The notes: generated by a model not told the origin, from the letters alone. A stretch of 64,000 nt of DNA from Flavobacterium glycines (GCF_900100165.1 NZ_FNEO01000006.1:1-64000); one strand, 5' to 3'. Counted from the first letter of the stretch, positions 1 through 8,534 are shown. A program made the numbers and translations.

Positions 1-30
1 AGCCGAGTAGTACTAATAACCTGTAAGCTT
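1..30 (+). rRNA. 3' end of 23S rRNA (partial)
   Basis: The first bases carry the GCCGAGTAGTACTAATAA block that is found close to the 3' end of 23S rRNA in Bacteroidota. The body of the gene lies upstream of the window. The exact 3' end cannot be fixed by eye; position 30 is an estimate. A short hairpin (TGTCCCAG at 44-51 pairing with CTGGGACA at 58-65) follows and may belong to precursor processing. The order 23S then 5S is the usual one. Confidence 0.6.
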
Positions 31-201
31 ATGTACATCCGCTTGTCCCAGTGTAAGCTGGGACAGCAAACTTTCTAATACTAAAATACTTTTCTTTATC
101 TCAGTATGTTAAGATATTAGCTCGACGCGAGCAGTTATGGGTTGTGAGTTATCAGTTTAAAACAATAAACTAAAAACAACAAACCATTAACTAAAAACCT
201 T

Positions 202-308
202 AAGGTGGTTATTGCGGCGGGGCTCACCTCTTCCCATCCCGAACAGAGAAGTTAAGCCCGCCTGCGCAGATGGTACTGCAGTTTTGTGGGAGAGTATGTC
301 GTCGCCTT
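202..308 (+). rRNA. rrf: 5S ribosomal RNA
   Basis: The stretch has the conserved 5S core (CCCATCCCGAACAGAGAAGTTAAGC at about 233-257, described here rather than aligned) and the 3' loop GGGAGAGTATGTCG. The ends pair into helix I: AAGGTGG at the 5' end with CGCCTT at the 3' end, allowing a G-U pair. The length of about 107 nt is in the normal range. It lies about 170 nt after the 23S tail and is followed at once by a strong terminator, so it closes the rRNA operon. Confidence 0.9.
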
Positions 309-316
309 TCTTTATT

Positions 317-352
317 GAAGCCCAATCTTTTCAGGTTGGGCTTCTTTTTTTT
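317..352 (+). terminator. rRNA operon terminator
   Basis: A 9-bp perfect stem (GAAGCCCAA at 317-325 with TTGGGCTTC at 336-344) is followed by a run of T. It sits a few bases after the 5S rRNA and is a typical intrinsic terminator. Confidence 0.85.
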
Positions 353-435
353 CATTGGAACGACGTGTTCGGCTAAAGCCTCGGTTCGTCCCCTTTAGCT
401 TCGCTCCGTTCGGGCTAATGCCCTCGGGTCTTTGA

Positions 436-467
436 AAACCCTATCCAATTCGGATAGGGTTTTTTGT
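436..467 (+). terminator. second intrinsic terminator
   Basis: An 11-bp stem (AAACCCTATCC at 436-446 with GGATAGGGTTT at 452-462) is followed by a T run. It stands between the rRNA operon and the MATE gene and may be a back-up terminator for the rRNA operon. Confidence 0.75.
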
Positions 468-510
468 TTTATATGTATTTTTGGAACCTAATTTAAGAAT
501 TTATAAAACT

Positions 511-1848
511 ATGAGTAAAGAAAAATTAGTGGACATGACCCGCGGAGCGATTACTCCGAAGATTATTCATTATACTTTGCCCTTAATTATTGGTAATTTT
601 TTTGTGTTGTCTTACAACGCGACTGATTCAATAATTGTGGGAAGGTATATTGGTGCTAATGCTTTGGCTGCATTAGGTGCTGCGAGTCCAGTAATGAATA
701 TTTTACTTTTTTTAATTATAGGAATTTGCTTAGGCATGTCGGTATTGATGGGGCAAAGTTTTGGTAAACAGGATTATTCTAAATTGAAGAGGTTAATATC
801 GACTTCCTTTATTGCTGGTGGTACTTTTACCTTAGTATTAATCGCATTTGGATTTGTTTTTTCAAGATCGATACTCCTTTTTTTAAATACGCCTTTGGTT
901 ATTTTAGATGATGCCACTTCCTATTTACAAATCATTTTTATTGGTTTAGTTTTTTCTTTTATTTATCATATTTATGCTTCTACTTTGAGAAGTATGGGGA
1001 ATTCTAAAGCCTCGCTCTATTTTTTGATAGCTTCAGCTTTGTTGAATGTTGTAATGGATTATCTTTTTGTGGTGGAATGGCATAAAGGAATTGAAGGTGC
1101 TGCCTGGGCAACTGTAATGGCCGAGGCTATAGCTGCATTATTTTGTGTTCTTTATGTTCGATTTCGGATTCCAATTTTACGTTTTAAATCAAAGGATTTT
1201 GTTTTTGATAAAGATTTGTTGCGAACAATTGTTAGTTATAGTTCAGTGGCAGCTATGCAGCAAATTACGTTGCATTTAGGTAAGTTTTTCATACAAGGTG
1301 CGGTAAATCCATTAGGTGTGGTTGCTATTGCGGCCTTTAATGCAGTGACCCGAATTGATGATTTTGTGATGGTTGTCCAACAAAATATTGCGCATGGGAC
1401 TACAGGTTTTATAGCTCAAAATAATGGTAAAAGAAATTTTTCCCGAATAAGTAGAGGATTTCGCATAGGTTTCAAAATGGAAGTTGTTTATTCTGTTTTG
1501 GCAATGCTAGTAGTTTTGTTTTTTTCAAAAGAACTTATTTCGTTATTTGTAGGTGAAGGAGCTAACGATATCATTAGTGAAGGTGTAAAATATTTAAGAG
1601 TGATGGTGTTTCTTTATCTTCTTCCTGGAATTACTAATGTTATTCAGGGATATTTCAGAGGTTTAGGAATGATGAAAATTACTTTGAATGCTACCTTTTC
1701 ACAAATGTTAGGAAGAGTAATTGCGGCTTATTTTTGGGCTCCTTATTTTGGAATAAAAGGAATTGCATTAGCCTGTTTAGTGGGTTGGATTTGTATGTTG
1801 TCTTATGAATCTCCGTTGTTTTATAAGAGTTGGAAACAAGGTAAATAA
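511..1848 (+). CDS. MATE family efflux transporter
   Basis: This is an inner-membrane multidrug and toxin extrusion protein of about 445 residues, the usual family length, with about 12 hydrophobic segments. The N-terminal half has the MATE signature region (the stretch NFFVLSYNATDSIIVGRYIG is typical of helix 1-2 and its loop), and the two halves resemble each other as expected for two six-helix bundles. Family members exchange cations (Na+ or H+) for organic cations or drugs; the substrate cannot be read from sequence. The reading frame opens at a TTG at 481, but the ATG at 511 (MSKEKLV) is a more natural start; an ATG at 535 is also possible. It follows the rRNA operon on the same strand but is separated from it by two terminators. 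Confidence 0.88.
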   Translation: MSKEKLVDMTRGAITPKIIHYTLPLIIGNFFVLSYNATDSIIVGRYIGANALAALGAASPVMNILLFLIIGICLGMSVLMGQSFGKQDYSKLKRLISTSFIAGGTFTLVLIAFGFVFSRSILLFLNTPLVILDDATSYLQIIFIGLVFSFIYHIYASTLRSMGNSKASLYFLIASALLNVVMDYLFVVEWHKGIEGAAWATVMAEAIAALFCVLYVRFRIPILRFKSKDFVFDKDLLRTIVSYSSVAAMQQITLHLGKFFIQGAVNPLGVVAIAAFNAVTRIDDFVMVVQQNIAHGTTGFIAQNNGKRNFSRISRGFRIGFKMEVVYSVLAMLVVLFFSKELISLFVGEGANDIISEGVKYLRVMVFLYLLPGITNVIQGYFRGLGMMKITLNATFSQMLGRVIAAYFWAPYFGIKGIALACLVGWICMLSYESPLFYKSWKQGK

Positions 1849-1877
1849 TTCTTTAATATTATTTTGTCTAGGGGTTT

Positions 1878-2010
1878 GTGTTAGGGATTGAAGCGGATAG
1901 CCCGCAGTCCCGATTTTTTTATCGGGACGAGGACTTGTAGCGGAAAGCCCGACCTCGTTGCTGAACAAAATGGAATTTTTTATCCAAAAGTTCTGCAACG
2001 AGGGAACGCC
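1878..2010. repeat. dispersed structured intergenic repeat, copy A
   Basis: This gene-free element holds a strong hairpin (GTCCCGAT at 1907-1914 with ATCGGGAC at 1921-1928) flanked by AGGGATTGAAGCGGA and GTAGCGGAAAGCCCGACC. The same plan occurs at 59049-59146. Such elements recur in flavobacterial intergenic regions; no coding function is apparent. Confidence 0.6.
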
Positions 2011-2043
2011 ATAAAAAAAAGAGTTTAACTAAATGCTAAACTC
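2011..2043 (-). terminator. terminator of the yebC gene
   Basis: On the minus strand a 7-bp stem (GAGTTTA with TAAACTC, 2021-2027 and 2037-2043) is followed by a run of eight U, 30 nt after the yebC stop codon. Confidence 0.7.
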
Positions 2044-2071
2044 TCTCTGATAAAATATTTTGTTGAAGAAT

Positions 2072-2791
2072 TTATTCTTCGTTTTCTTCCATAGTGTGAT
2101 AAACGTTCATTACGTCATCGTCCTCTTCGATTTTCTCGATTAATTTTTCAACATCTGCAATTTGTTCTGCGTTTAGTTTTTTAGTAATCTGAGGAATTCT
2201 TTCAAAACCTGAAGAAAGAATATCGATACTTCTGTTTTCTAATTCTTTCTGGATAGTTCCAAAGCTGTTGAAAGGTGCGTAAATTAAGATTCCGTCTTCG
2301 TCTTCAAAAACTTCTTCGGCACCAAAATCGATGAATTCTAATTCTAATTCTTCGGCATCCAAACCTTCTTTTGGAATTCGGAAGTTGCAGGTATGATCAA
2401 ACATGAATTCTACCGAACCCTGAGTTCCCATAGTTCCGTTACATTTGTTGAAATAACTACGGATGTTAGCTACGGTTCTGTTGTTGTTATCAGAAGCCGT
2501 TTCAATCAGGATAGCGATTCCGTGAGGAGCGTATCCTTCAAATAAAATTTCTTTATAGTTAGCCGTATCCTTGTTAGATGCATTTTTAATGGCGCGTTCT
2601 ACGTTGTCCTTAGGCATGTTAGCAGCCTTAGCATTTTGAATTACAGCTCTCAGTCTGGAGTTGGTTTCAGGATTTGGACCTCCTTCTTTTACAGCCATTA
2701 CAATATCTTTACCAATTCTGGTAAATGTTTTGGCCATAGCAGCCCAACGTTTCATTTTTCTTCCTTTTCTAAATTCGAATGCTCTTCCCAT
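2072..2791 (-). CDS. yebC: YebC/PmpR (TACO1) family protein
   Basis: The protein has 239 residues, the normal length for YebC. It starts with the family signature MGRAFEFRKGRKMKRWAAMAK and continues with the conserved GPNPETNSRLRAVIQNAKAANMPKDNVERAI. The fold is three domains with an acidic C-terminal tail (EEDDDVMNVYHTMEENEE). Members were described as transcriptional regulators, and more recent work links the family to translation through the ribosome. A perfect Bacteroidota -7 box (TATTTTTG, minus strand, 2815-2822) lies 24 nt before the start, and a terminator follows, so it is probably a single-gene unit. Confidence 0.93.
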   Translation of the reverse strand: MGRAFEFRKGRKMKRWAAMAKTFTRIGKDIVMAVKEGGPNPETNSRLRAVIQNAKAANMPKDNVERAIKNASNKDTANYKEILFEGYAPHGIAILIETASDNNNRTVANIRSYFNKCNGTMGTQGSVEFMFDHTCNFRIPKEGLDAEELELEFIDFGAEEVFEDEDGILIYAPFNSFGTIQKELENRSIDILSSGFERIPQITKKLNAEQIADVEKLIEKIEEDDDVMNVYHTMEENEE

Positions 2792-2814
2792 TTCTGATTC
2801 TTTTTTTAACGGTG

Positions 2815-2822
2815 CAAAAATA
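2815..2822 (-). promoter_or_regulatory. -7 promoter box of yebC
   Basis: TATTTTTG on the minus strand matches the Bacteroidota primary-sigma -7 consensus TAnnTTTG and lies 24 nt upstream of the yebC start codon. Confidence 0.55.
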
Positions 2823-2847
2823 CAATTATTCTGTTTTTTTTAAAGTT

Positions 2848-3930
2848 TTAGTTTTTATAAAATGGCATTTTTACCACTTTGGCAGCTACATCTTTTTTTC
2901 TGATTCGAATAAAGATTTCACTGTCTACAGCGCTATTGTCCACAGTTACATATCCCATTCCGATACCTTTGTTCAATGAAGGCGACATAGTTCCTGAAGT
3001 TACAATTCCAATAGTATTTCCATTGGCATCAACAATCTCGTAATCGTGTCTTGGAATAGCGCGTTCCTGCATTTCAAAACCGATTAGTTTTTTAGTTACT
3101 CCGGCTTCCTTTTGTTTTGCTAAAGTATCTGAGTTTGTAAATTCTTTATTGAATTTTGTAATCCAACCCAATCCTGCTTCTATTGGCGAAGTAGTGTCGT
3201 TGATGTCGTTTCCGTAAAGACAGAATCCCATTTCAAGACGTAAAGTATCACGGGCTGCTAAACCAATTGGCTGAATACCAAAAGGAGCTCCAGCTTCGAA
3301 AACCTTGTTCCAGATTTGTTCTACTTCTTCATTTTTACAATAAATCTCAAAACCTCCGGCACCTGTATATCCTGTAGCCGAAATGATCACATTTTCGATT
3401 CCTGCAAAATCACCTACTTCAAAATGATAATATTTTATCGAAGATAAATCTACTGAAGTCAATGATTGTAAAGCTTCAACAGCTTTAGGTCCCTGAATAG
3501 CCAATAAAGAATAGTCGTCAGAAAGGTTTTTCATTTCAACCCCTAAATCATTATGAGCCGAAATCCAATCCCAGTCTTTATCAATATTGGAAGCATTTAC
3601 CACTAATAAATACTGCTCTTCTTTCATTTTGTAAACCAATAAATCATCTACAATTCCGCCTTCGTTGTTAGGTAAACAGGAATATTGTACTCTTCCTGTT
3701 GTCAAGGTAGCAGCATCATTAGAAGTTACTTTTTGAATCAAGGCTAAGGCATTTGGACCAGAAAGTAAAAATTCCCCCATGTGCGAGACATCAAAAACAC
3801 CAACAGCCGTTCGCACGGTTTCGTGTTCAGCGTTTATTCCTTCATAAGTTATAGGCATATTGTATCCTGCAAACGGTAGCATTTTTGCTCCCAAGGCTTC
3901 GTGTATGTGCGTTAGCGCAGTATTTTTCAT
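2848..3930 (-). CDS. gcvT: Glycine cleavage system aminomethyltransferase (T protein)
   Basis: GcvT takes the aminomethyl group from the lipoylated H protein to tetrahydrofolate, giving 5,10-methylene-THF and ammonia. The 360-residue length is standard. Visible family features are the N-terminal [30 protein letters not shown] near residue 46-55, the [13 protein letters not shown] segment, [19 protein letters not shown] (the folate-binding Asp region), and the C-terminal domain with [22 protein letters not shown]. No other glycine cleavage gene is adjacent, but lipA (51136) and lpd (59238), which serve the same complex, are in the window. The upstream region has a good promoter. Confidence 0.96.
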   Translation of the reverse strand: MKNTALTHIHEALGAKMLPFAGYNMPITYEGINAEHETVRTAVGVFDVSHMGEFLLSGPNALALIQKVTSNDAATLTTGRVQYSCLPNNEGGIVDDLLVYKMKEEQYLLVVNASNIDKDWDWISAHNDLGVEMKNLSDDYSLLAIQGPKAVEALQSLTSVDLSSIKYYHFEVGDFAGIENVIISATGYTGAGGFEIYCKNEEVEQIWNKVFEAGAPFGIQPIGLAARDTLRLEMGFCLYGNDINDTTSPIEAGLGWITKFNKEFTNSDTLAKQKEAGVTKKLIGFEMQERAIPRHDYEIVDANGNTIGIVTSGTMSPSLNKGIGMGYVTVDNSAVDSEIFIRIRKKDVAAKVVKMPFYKN

Positions 3931-3958
3931 TATGATTTTTGTGTAAATTTTGATGGCG

Positions 3959-3989
3959 CTAATTTATTGCTTTTATTTTGAGTAACAAA
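3959..3989 (-). promoter_or_regulatory. gcvT promoter
   Basis: On the minus strand TTTG (3986-3989) is followed after exactly 19 nt by TAAATTAG (3959-3966). This matches the Bacteroidota TTTG / TAnnTTTG spacing with one mismatch in the -7 box. It is about 30 nt upstream of the gcvT start. Confidence 0.5.
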
Positions 3990-4102
3990 GGCGTGAGAGT
4001 CAAAGTTTATCGGTAATTGGTGGCAAAGAAAAATAGTTGAGAAATTTATTTTATTAACGGAAATAGAACTAAATTAGAGTATATTTTTAAAAAGTAACTT
4101 TT

Positions 4103-4948
4103 ATGTTGAAGTCAATTGCTATCGACCGAAATGAAGTCTTAAAGCATTACAAAACCATTGCTGTGGATACGCACAAAGGAATCCAGGGACATGCTTTGCT
4201 TATTGGCGGGAGTTATGGAAAAATGGGGGCTGTTTGCCTGTCTTCGAAAGCGGCGCTGAAAACAGGCTGCGGATTAGTGACTGCTTTTGTTCCTAAATGT
4301 GGCTATGAAATTCTTCAAATTGCGATTCCCGAGGTGATGGTTTTGACCGATGCGAAGAAACGCTGTATCTCCAATATCAATTTCGATTTTCAGCCCAATG
4401 CTATTGGAATTGGTCCCGGAATGGGGCAGGACGAAGTGACTCAGAAGACTTTTTTGAAACTGCTAAGAACCAATAAATCTCCTTTGGTAATTGATGCCGA
4501 TGCTTTGAATATTTTATCAAAAAACAAAGCATGGTTTCTTCTTTTACCAGCCAGAACGATACTTACGCCTCATCCGAAAGAACTGGAACGATTGATAGGG
4601 GAATGGAATTCGGAAGAAGAAAAATTCGAAAAAACCATTTCTTTTTCGTTGCAATATAATGTGATTGTGGTGATGAAAGGAGTTCCCACGCATATTGTTG
4701 ACGGCGAAACGATTTATAAAAACACCACAGGAAATCCAGCCTTGGCAACGGCCGGAAGTGGCGATGTACTGACCGGAATAATTACAAGTTTGTTGGCACA
4801 ATCTTATGAAGCTGTTCAAGCGGCTATTTTAGGAGTCTATCTACACGGATTAACGGCTGATATTGCTGTGCCTAAAACCGGATTTCAATCGTTTATAGCC
4901 TCGGATATTATTAGTCATATTGGTGAAGCTTTTTTGAGTTTGGAATGA
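4103..4948 (+). CDS. nnrD: ADP/ATP-dependent NAD(P)H-hydrate dehydratase
   Basis: This enzyme repairs hydrated (damaged) NADH and NADPH at the expense of a nucleotide. The 281-residue protein is the ribokinase-like C-terminal YjeF domain alone: the N-terminal epimerase domain (NnrE) that is often fused is absent. Visible motifs are [58 protein letters not shown], and the catalytic [17 protein letters not shown] (Asp of GSGDVL). It stands between oppositely oriented gcvT and the parDE pair, with no partner gene nearby, so the epimerase must be encoded elsewhere if present. Confidence 0.93.
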   Translation: MLKSIAIDRNEVLKHYKTIAVDTHKGIQGHALLIGGSYGKMGAVCLSSKAALKTGCGLVTAFVPKCGYEILQIAIPEVMVLTDAKKRCISNINFDFQPNAIGIGPGMGQDEVTQKTFLKLLRTNKSPLVIDADALNILSKNKAWFLLLPARTILTPHPKELERLIGEWNSEEEKFEKTISFSLQYNVIVVMKGVPTHIVDGETIYKNTTGNPALATAGSGDVLTGIITSLLAQSYEAVQAAILGVYLHGLTADIAVPKTGFQSFIASDIISHIGEAFLSLE

Positions 4949-5012
4949 AATAGTTGGTGGTCTTTCAAGATTCCACACGAAAGAATTTATGCGGAAGCGT
5001 GAGTGATGTTGT

Positions 5013-5306
5013 TTATAGTTTGCTTTTTAAATCCATTCTTCCATGGAGAATTCTTATGATTTCTATTTCATTCTTTGCTATAATGGAATAAAAGATAATA
5101 TGCTCTCCTGATTTAAAACCTAATATTCCTTTGGTCACCATATCATAGTTTCTACCAAATTCCGGATTATTTGCTAAATCATCACAGGATGCTAAAAGTA
5201 AATAGTAATATTTTTCAGCTTGCAATTCAGACCAGGTTTCGATTGTATAGTCCCAAATGTCCGATAAGTCCTCAACAGCTTTATTTGTTAAATAATATTT
5301 AGCCAT
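5013..5306 (-). CDS. parE: Type II toxin, RelE/ParE family
   Basis: The 97-residue protein has the ParE layout: N-terminal MAKYYLTNKAVEDLSDIWDYTIETWSELQAEKYY, the middle SGEHIIFYSIIAKNEIEIIRILHGRMD, and a basic, short C-terminus. The conserved motif around GEHIIFY and the RILHGR segment are typical for ParE. ParE toxins usually act on DNA gyrase; that is a family expectation and is not shown here. The start codon overlaps the end of the antitoxin gene by 8 nt, which fits translational coupling with antitoxin first. Confidence 0.9.
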   Translation of the reverse strand: MAKYYLTNKAVEDLSDIWDYTIETWSELQAEKYYYLLLASCDDLANNPEFGRNYDMVTKGILGFKSGEHIIFYSIIAKNEIEIIRILHGRMDLKSKL

Positions 5307-5550
5307 TTGATTTCTTTTTTGCTTTTAAAACAGCAAGATGTTTTTTAGCATCAAAATCTACTGCACGTCCGCTTTCTATTCCATCATTGATCGCTTTTCT
5401 TAAAGCTATAATTTTATTTTCCTCCTCTTCTAAAAGACGAAGACCGGCTCTCACTACTTCACTGGCGTTGTTGAATCTTCCATCATTTACACTCTGTTCT
5501 ATAAAACTTTCAAAATGATGACCTAATGATATTGATGTGTTTTTTCCCAT
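5299..5550 (-). CDS. parD: Type II antitoxin, ParD family
   Basis: The 83-residue product begins MGKNTSISLGHHFESFIEQSV and continues GRFNNASEVVRAGLRLLEEEE, the ribbon-helix-helix DNA-binding fold of ParD. The C-terminal half is charged and would wrap the toxin. The frame is open further upstream (to 5634), but that extension is not ParD-like and would run through the palindrome at 5574-5590, so the ATG at 5550 is chosen. The gene comes first in the operon and overlaps parE by 8 nt. The palindrome just upstream is a likely autoregulatory operator. Confidence 0.9.
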   Translation of the reverse strand: MGKNTSISLGHHFESFIEQSVNDGRFNNASEVVRAGLRLLEEEENKIIALRKAINDGIESGRAVDFDAKKHLAVLKAKKKSNG

Positions 5551-5573
5551 AATTGCTACAATTTTAAGTAAAG

Positions 5574-5590
5574 TTACCAAATTTTGGTAA
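5574..5590. promoter_or_regulatory. Palindromic operator of parDE
   Basis: A perfect 8-bp inverted repeat with a 1-nt centre (TTACCAAA, T, TTTGGTAA) lies 24 nt upstream of the parD start. ParD-type ribbon-helix-helix proteins bind such sites to repress their own operon. A -7-like TAACTTTA overlaps its gene-proximal edge on the minus strand. Confidence 0.6.
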
Positions 5591-5726
5591 TTATGCCATC
5601 TTTGTAATGTAAAGGTTTTGACAAAATGTATCAAGAAGCTACAAGAAAGGATTGACTTCGTCGAATTTCATTTCGTGCGGCAGCGTGGGGGGACAGTTAC
5701 CGCTGTTATGTGTTCGCCTTTTATAA

Positions 5727-6836
5727 TTAGCTCATTTCACTAATTAGTTTGTTCCATTTTTCTTTGTGTTCAAATTTTAATGCATTATCGTTCTCAAGTA
5801 GATTTACATATTTATCAACAAATTCAAAAGTATTGTCAAGTAAGCGCAAATAATATTTTAATGATTGCATAATTCCATTTACAATTAACTGACAACCATG
5901 CACATTTTTAATGCGCTGTATTTCGTCTTGAATTTTACCCCATTCTTCTTCGTTAGGTTGTGGCGCAGTTGAAAGTATATAATAGCGATTTACGGGAGTT
6001 GTTTGAAATTTTGCATAAGCATCCAAGACTAGTTGTAAAGTTATAGTGATTCCATGCTTCACTTCAACTGCTTCAAAGGATCTTTCGTTTTCATCAATAA
6101 TATCAATATCTCCAATTCTACCACTTCTTGCATCAGCGGAGGTATGGCTTTCAATTGGAAGTAGTTGTTTGTTTTCAAAACGCTTAGCTTCGTTTATTAA
6201 ACATTCATAAATCGCATAAAATGCTAAAACAGGAAGGCGCGAAGCACCTTCTGCTTTATATGTAGCATTAAAATGATTTCCCAAAAGATATAAAATTGAA
6301 TTAATAGAGAGCGCTGTTGGTTTTGCTAAATCAATTGTATGTTGATTTCGTTTAATAATTAATCCTTGAAGCATAAAGCTTAAATATTCTTTGCAATCTG
6401 CTCCTTTTTGGATATTGTCAAGTAAAGTTAAAAATGCCCCTTTTAAATTGTCTGGTTTAATTGAACCTGTATAATTCAAGTCATAAGGAACTTTTTGTTC
6501 TAGGGAACGTGTAAGCCAACCACTTTCAGCCATGGCGGGAAATTTATGCTGTTTTAAAAATGGTGTAATATTTTTGTTATCAAAAGTTCTACCAGAATAT
6601 CCATTTTGAATTCCATCCTGATGATTTCTTATATCTTGTTGTGGATTCAATATTTTATAAACTACACTTGTAATAAAAACGGTGAGAACTCCTTTTGCTG
6701 ATTCTGAATATTGCAAAATGGTATTTATAAGAGCCTGTTCAGTTTCAGTTAATTTTGATGTAATTGTTTCTTTTGAGCCGACGATTGACATTGCGTCATT
6801 ATATTGTTCATTAAGAAATTCTGATGGTGTAGCCAT
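5727..6836 (-). CDS. Putative type II restriction endonuclease (SacI-like layout)
   Basis: The 369-residue protein follows the cytosine methyltransferase gene with only one base between them, which is the position expected for its partner nuclease. A PD-(D/E)XK-like core is visible at GRIGDIDIIDENERSFEAVEVKHG: Asp, then Glu-x-Lys separated by a short spacer. The N-terminal part has helical segments and SGRTFDNKNITPFL. From memory, the order of these blocks resembles the SacI endonuclease family, but this is not verified. The protein would cut DNA at an unknown site that the methyltransferase protects. No frameshift or early stop is seen, so the system looks intact. Confidence 0.65.
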   Translation of the reverse strand: MATPSEFLNEQYNDAMSIVGSKETITSKLTETEQALINTILQYSESAKGVLTVFITSVVYKILNPQQDIRNHQDGIQNGYSGRTFDNKNITPFLKQHKFPAMAESGWLTRSLEQKVPYDLNYTGSIKPDNLKGAFLTLLDNIQKGADCKEYLSFMLQGLIIKRNQHTIDLAKPTALSINSILYLLGNHFNATYKAEGASRLPVLAFYAIYECLINEAKRFENKQLLPIESHTSADARSGRIGDIDIIDENERSFEAVEVKHGITITLQLVLDAYAKFQTTPVNRYYILSTAPQPNEEEWGKIQDEIQRIKNVHGCQLIVNGIMQSLKYYLRLLDNTFEFVDKYVNLLENDNALKFEHKEKWNKLISEMS

Positions 6837-6837
6837 T

Positions 6838-8046
6838 TTATAGTAATTGTTTTTTTATTTCTTTCATTATTTCTTTGACCATAGGAACGCAAACACTATT
6901 GCCAACTTGCCTATATAATTCACTTAGATTATTTATTTTAATAAAATTTTCTGGAAATCCCATGATTTTATAACATTCATTAATGGTTAATTTCCGAACT
7001 TTTCCATTATCATAAATCCAAAATCGACCAGAACTTTCTTGTGATGGTAACGCAGGGTGCAAACCATCAGAAGAATAAATACGATTAGGTTGCTTATGAA
7101 CCCTTGATAGATTTTCAGTACCTGGTCTAACTCCAGCTTTTCTAATAGTTTTATTTCTATAGCCAATAAAGATTAACCCACTTGTTTGAGTTTTAGGATT
7201 TTCAATTAATGTATAAGGCTCGTTCAAATATTCAAATTCAACATCTTTATCTAAAAAACCTTTTAAAATTGGTTTAGGTATTGTTTTGATTTTTGAAAAA
7301 TCAAACTCTTTCTTTTTGTGTCCAACAATAATAATTCTTTCTCGATTTTGAGGAACCCCAAAATCCGACGAATTTAGTATCTCACAGGAAGTTTTATATC
7401 CTAGTTCTTCTAAATGTTTAAGTATAATCTTTAAGGTTCTGCCTTTATCGTGATGTACTAAGTGTTTTACATTTTCAAGTAATACAACTTTTGGTTCTCT
7501 CAACTCGATTATTTGTAAAACATTATAAATCAATGTACCTCTTGTATCCTCGAATCCTTTCATTTTACCCGAGATACTAAATGGTTGACAAGGAAAACCA
7601 GCCATTAAAATATCGTGTTTTGGAACAATATTTAAATCCAATTTAGTAATATCCCCAAATGGAACTTCTCCAAAATTAATTTCGTATGCCCGTTGTGCAT
7701 GATAATTAAATTCAGAAGTAAAGACACATTTACCATTTAGCTCTTGAGTAGGAATTCGGAAGCCTCCAATTCCAGCAAATAAATCAATAAATGTAAAATC
7801 GTAATTTTCAGGTGGTGGAAATGGAACATCAAATTGTATAGGTAATAATTGTTGCATTTGAGGCTCTTCAACCAAATTTAAATCTTCAGAAATTTTTTTT
7901 AAATATGATGTTGCAGGCTCAATATAATGCTGAGATACACCGTTGATATGATTCTGAAAATAATGAGTAAGATGAGCTACACCAATATTATTTTCGCGTT
8001 CAACTTCAATTTTCAACTTATCTTTTATTGCAGAATAACTAACCAT
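6838..8046 (-). CDS. DNA (cytosine-5) methyltransferase of a type II R-M system
   Basis: The 402-residue enzyme has all main C5-methyltransferase motifs in order: motif I FIDLFAGIGGF (87-97, AdoMet binding), motif IV GFPCQPFS with catalytic Cys153, motif VI LLENVKHL, motif VIII QNRERIIIVG, motif IX region RKLTINECYKIMGFP, and motif X YRQVGNSVCVPMV. The target recognition domain lies between VIII and IX. The first 80 residues precede motif I and form an extra N-terminal region of unknown role. The gene is upstream of the putative nuclease in one operon, so methylation would precede cutting. No separate controller (C) protein gene is seen. Confidence 0.93.
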   Translation of the reverse strand: MVSYSAIKDKLKIEVERENNIGVAHLTHYFQNHINGVSQHYIEPATSYLKKISEDLNLVEEPQMQQLLPIQFDVPFPPPENYDFTFIDLFAGIGGFRIPTQELNGKCVFTSEFNYHAQRAYEINFGEVPFGDITKLDLNIVPKHDILMAGFPCQPFSISGKMKGFEDTRGTLIYNVLQIIELREPKVVLLENVKHLVHHDKGRTLKIILKHLEELGYKTSCEILNSSDFGVPQNRERIIIVGHKKKEFDFSKIKTIPKPILKGFLDKDVEFEYLNEPYTLIENPKTQTSGLIFIGYRNKTIRKAGVRPGTENLSRVHKQPNRIYSSDGLHPALPSQESSGRFWIYDNGKVRKLTINECYKIMGFPENFIKINNLSELYRQVGNSVCVPMVKEIMKEIKKQLL

Positions 8047-8200
8047 TTATTACTAAAATTTAATTTCTCGCAATTTACAAAATTGGAAAGTTTTTTAAAG
8101 GGAGGAAATATTTTATTATTAACAAGATTATCTCGTGGCTTGTTTGTTGAAATCGTGTTACAGAGTTAAGCATAAATTATGTGTACTCGCTACAAAGTAG

Positions 8201-8266
8201 CGCTTATACAACCCAAATAGGGTAGATTGGCGAAATTTTATCTCGTTTTATACGTTCTTCAAATAT
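8201..8266. repeat. intergenic repeat upstream of the R-M operon, copy 1
   Basis: This stretch is clearly related to 58901-58965: both contain TAGATTGGCGAA in the middle and end with TCAAATATA. A small perfect hairpin (CGCTAC, AAA, GTAGCG) at 8188-8202 abuts it. Both copies lie upstream of a minus-strand accessory gene block. Confidence 0.55.
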
Positions 8267-8369
8267 AGAAATTAAATCTTATAAACTACGACTTTGATTA
8301 TTAAAGTGTTTTTTGTGTTCTGCCCAGTAAAATAGGGTTTCAGAAGCAAAAAGAATGCCCTGAAACGAG

Positions 8370-8500
8370 CTTCGGACTCCCTGTTGCATGCTTCGGACTT
8401 CTATTTATATACTTCGATGTCTTGATTCATTCTTCCGTCAGCCTGATGCGAGCTTCCGTGTCTTTAGTACAAGCTTCTGTTGTCGTGATGTTTGTTTCGT
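8370..8500. repeat. degenerate 21-bp periodic repeat
   Basis: CTTC(C/G)G-like heads recur at 8370, 8391, 8412, 8432, 8453, 8474 and 8495, spacing 21, 21, 20, 21, 21 and 21 bp. The tails are degenerate but often end in ATG or GAG and carry TC near position 9-10. The 20-bp unit breaks the frame and a stop occurs on the minus strand, so it is not a coding repeat. It lies in the 658-base gap between the methyltransferase and the beta-galactosidase. Confidence 0.6.
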
Positions 8501-8534
8501 ATAGGTTAGTTGATCTTCAGCAAGACCGTTGGCA

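Noticed and set aside
481-511. TTG start for the MATE gene
   Set aside because: The ATG at 511 gives a normal family start; the TTG extension has no supporting signal.
1777-1998. Minus-strand reading frame over the MATE 3' end
   Set aside because: It is a shadow of the MATE gene and repeat copy A.
5705-8190. R-M operon as a second gene cassette
   Set aside because: TTATGTGT with a nearby TCGC recurs at 5705 and 8178, but in direct orientation; no inverted R''/R' pair or good hairpin was found, so the cassette model does not fit.
8370-8500. CRISPR array
   Set aside because: Units are only 21 bp, with degenerate heads and no conserved repeat with unique spacers, and there are no cas genes.
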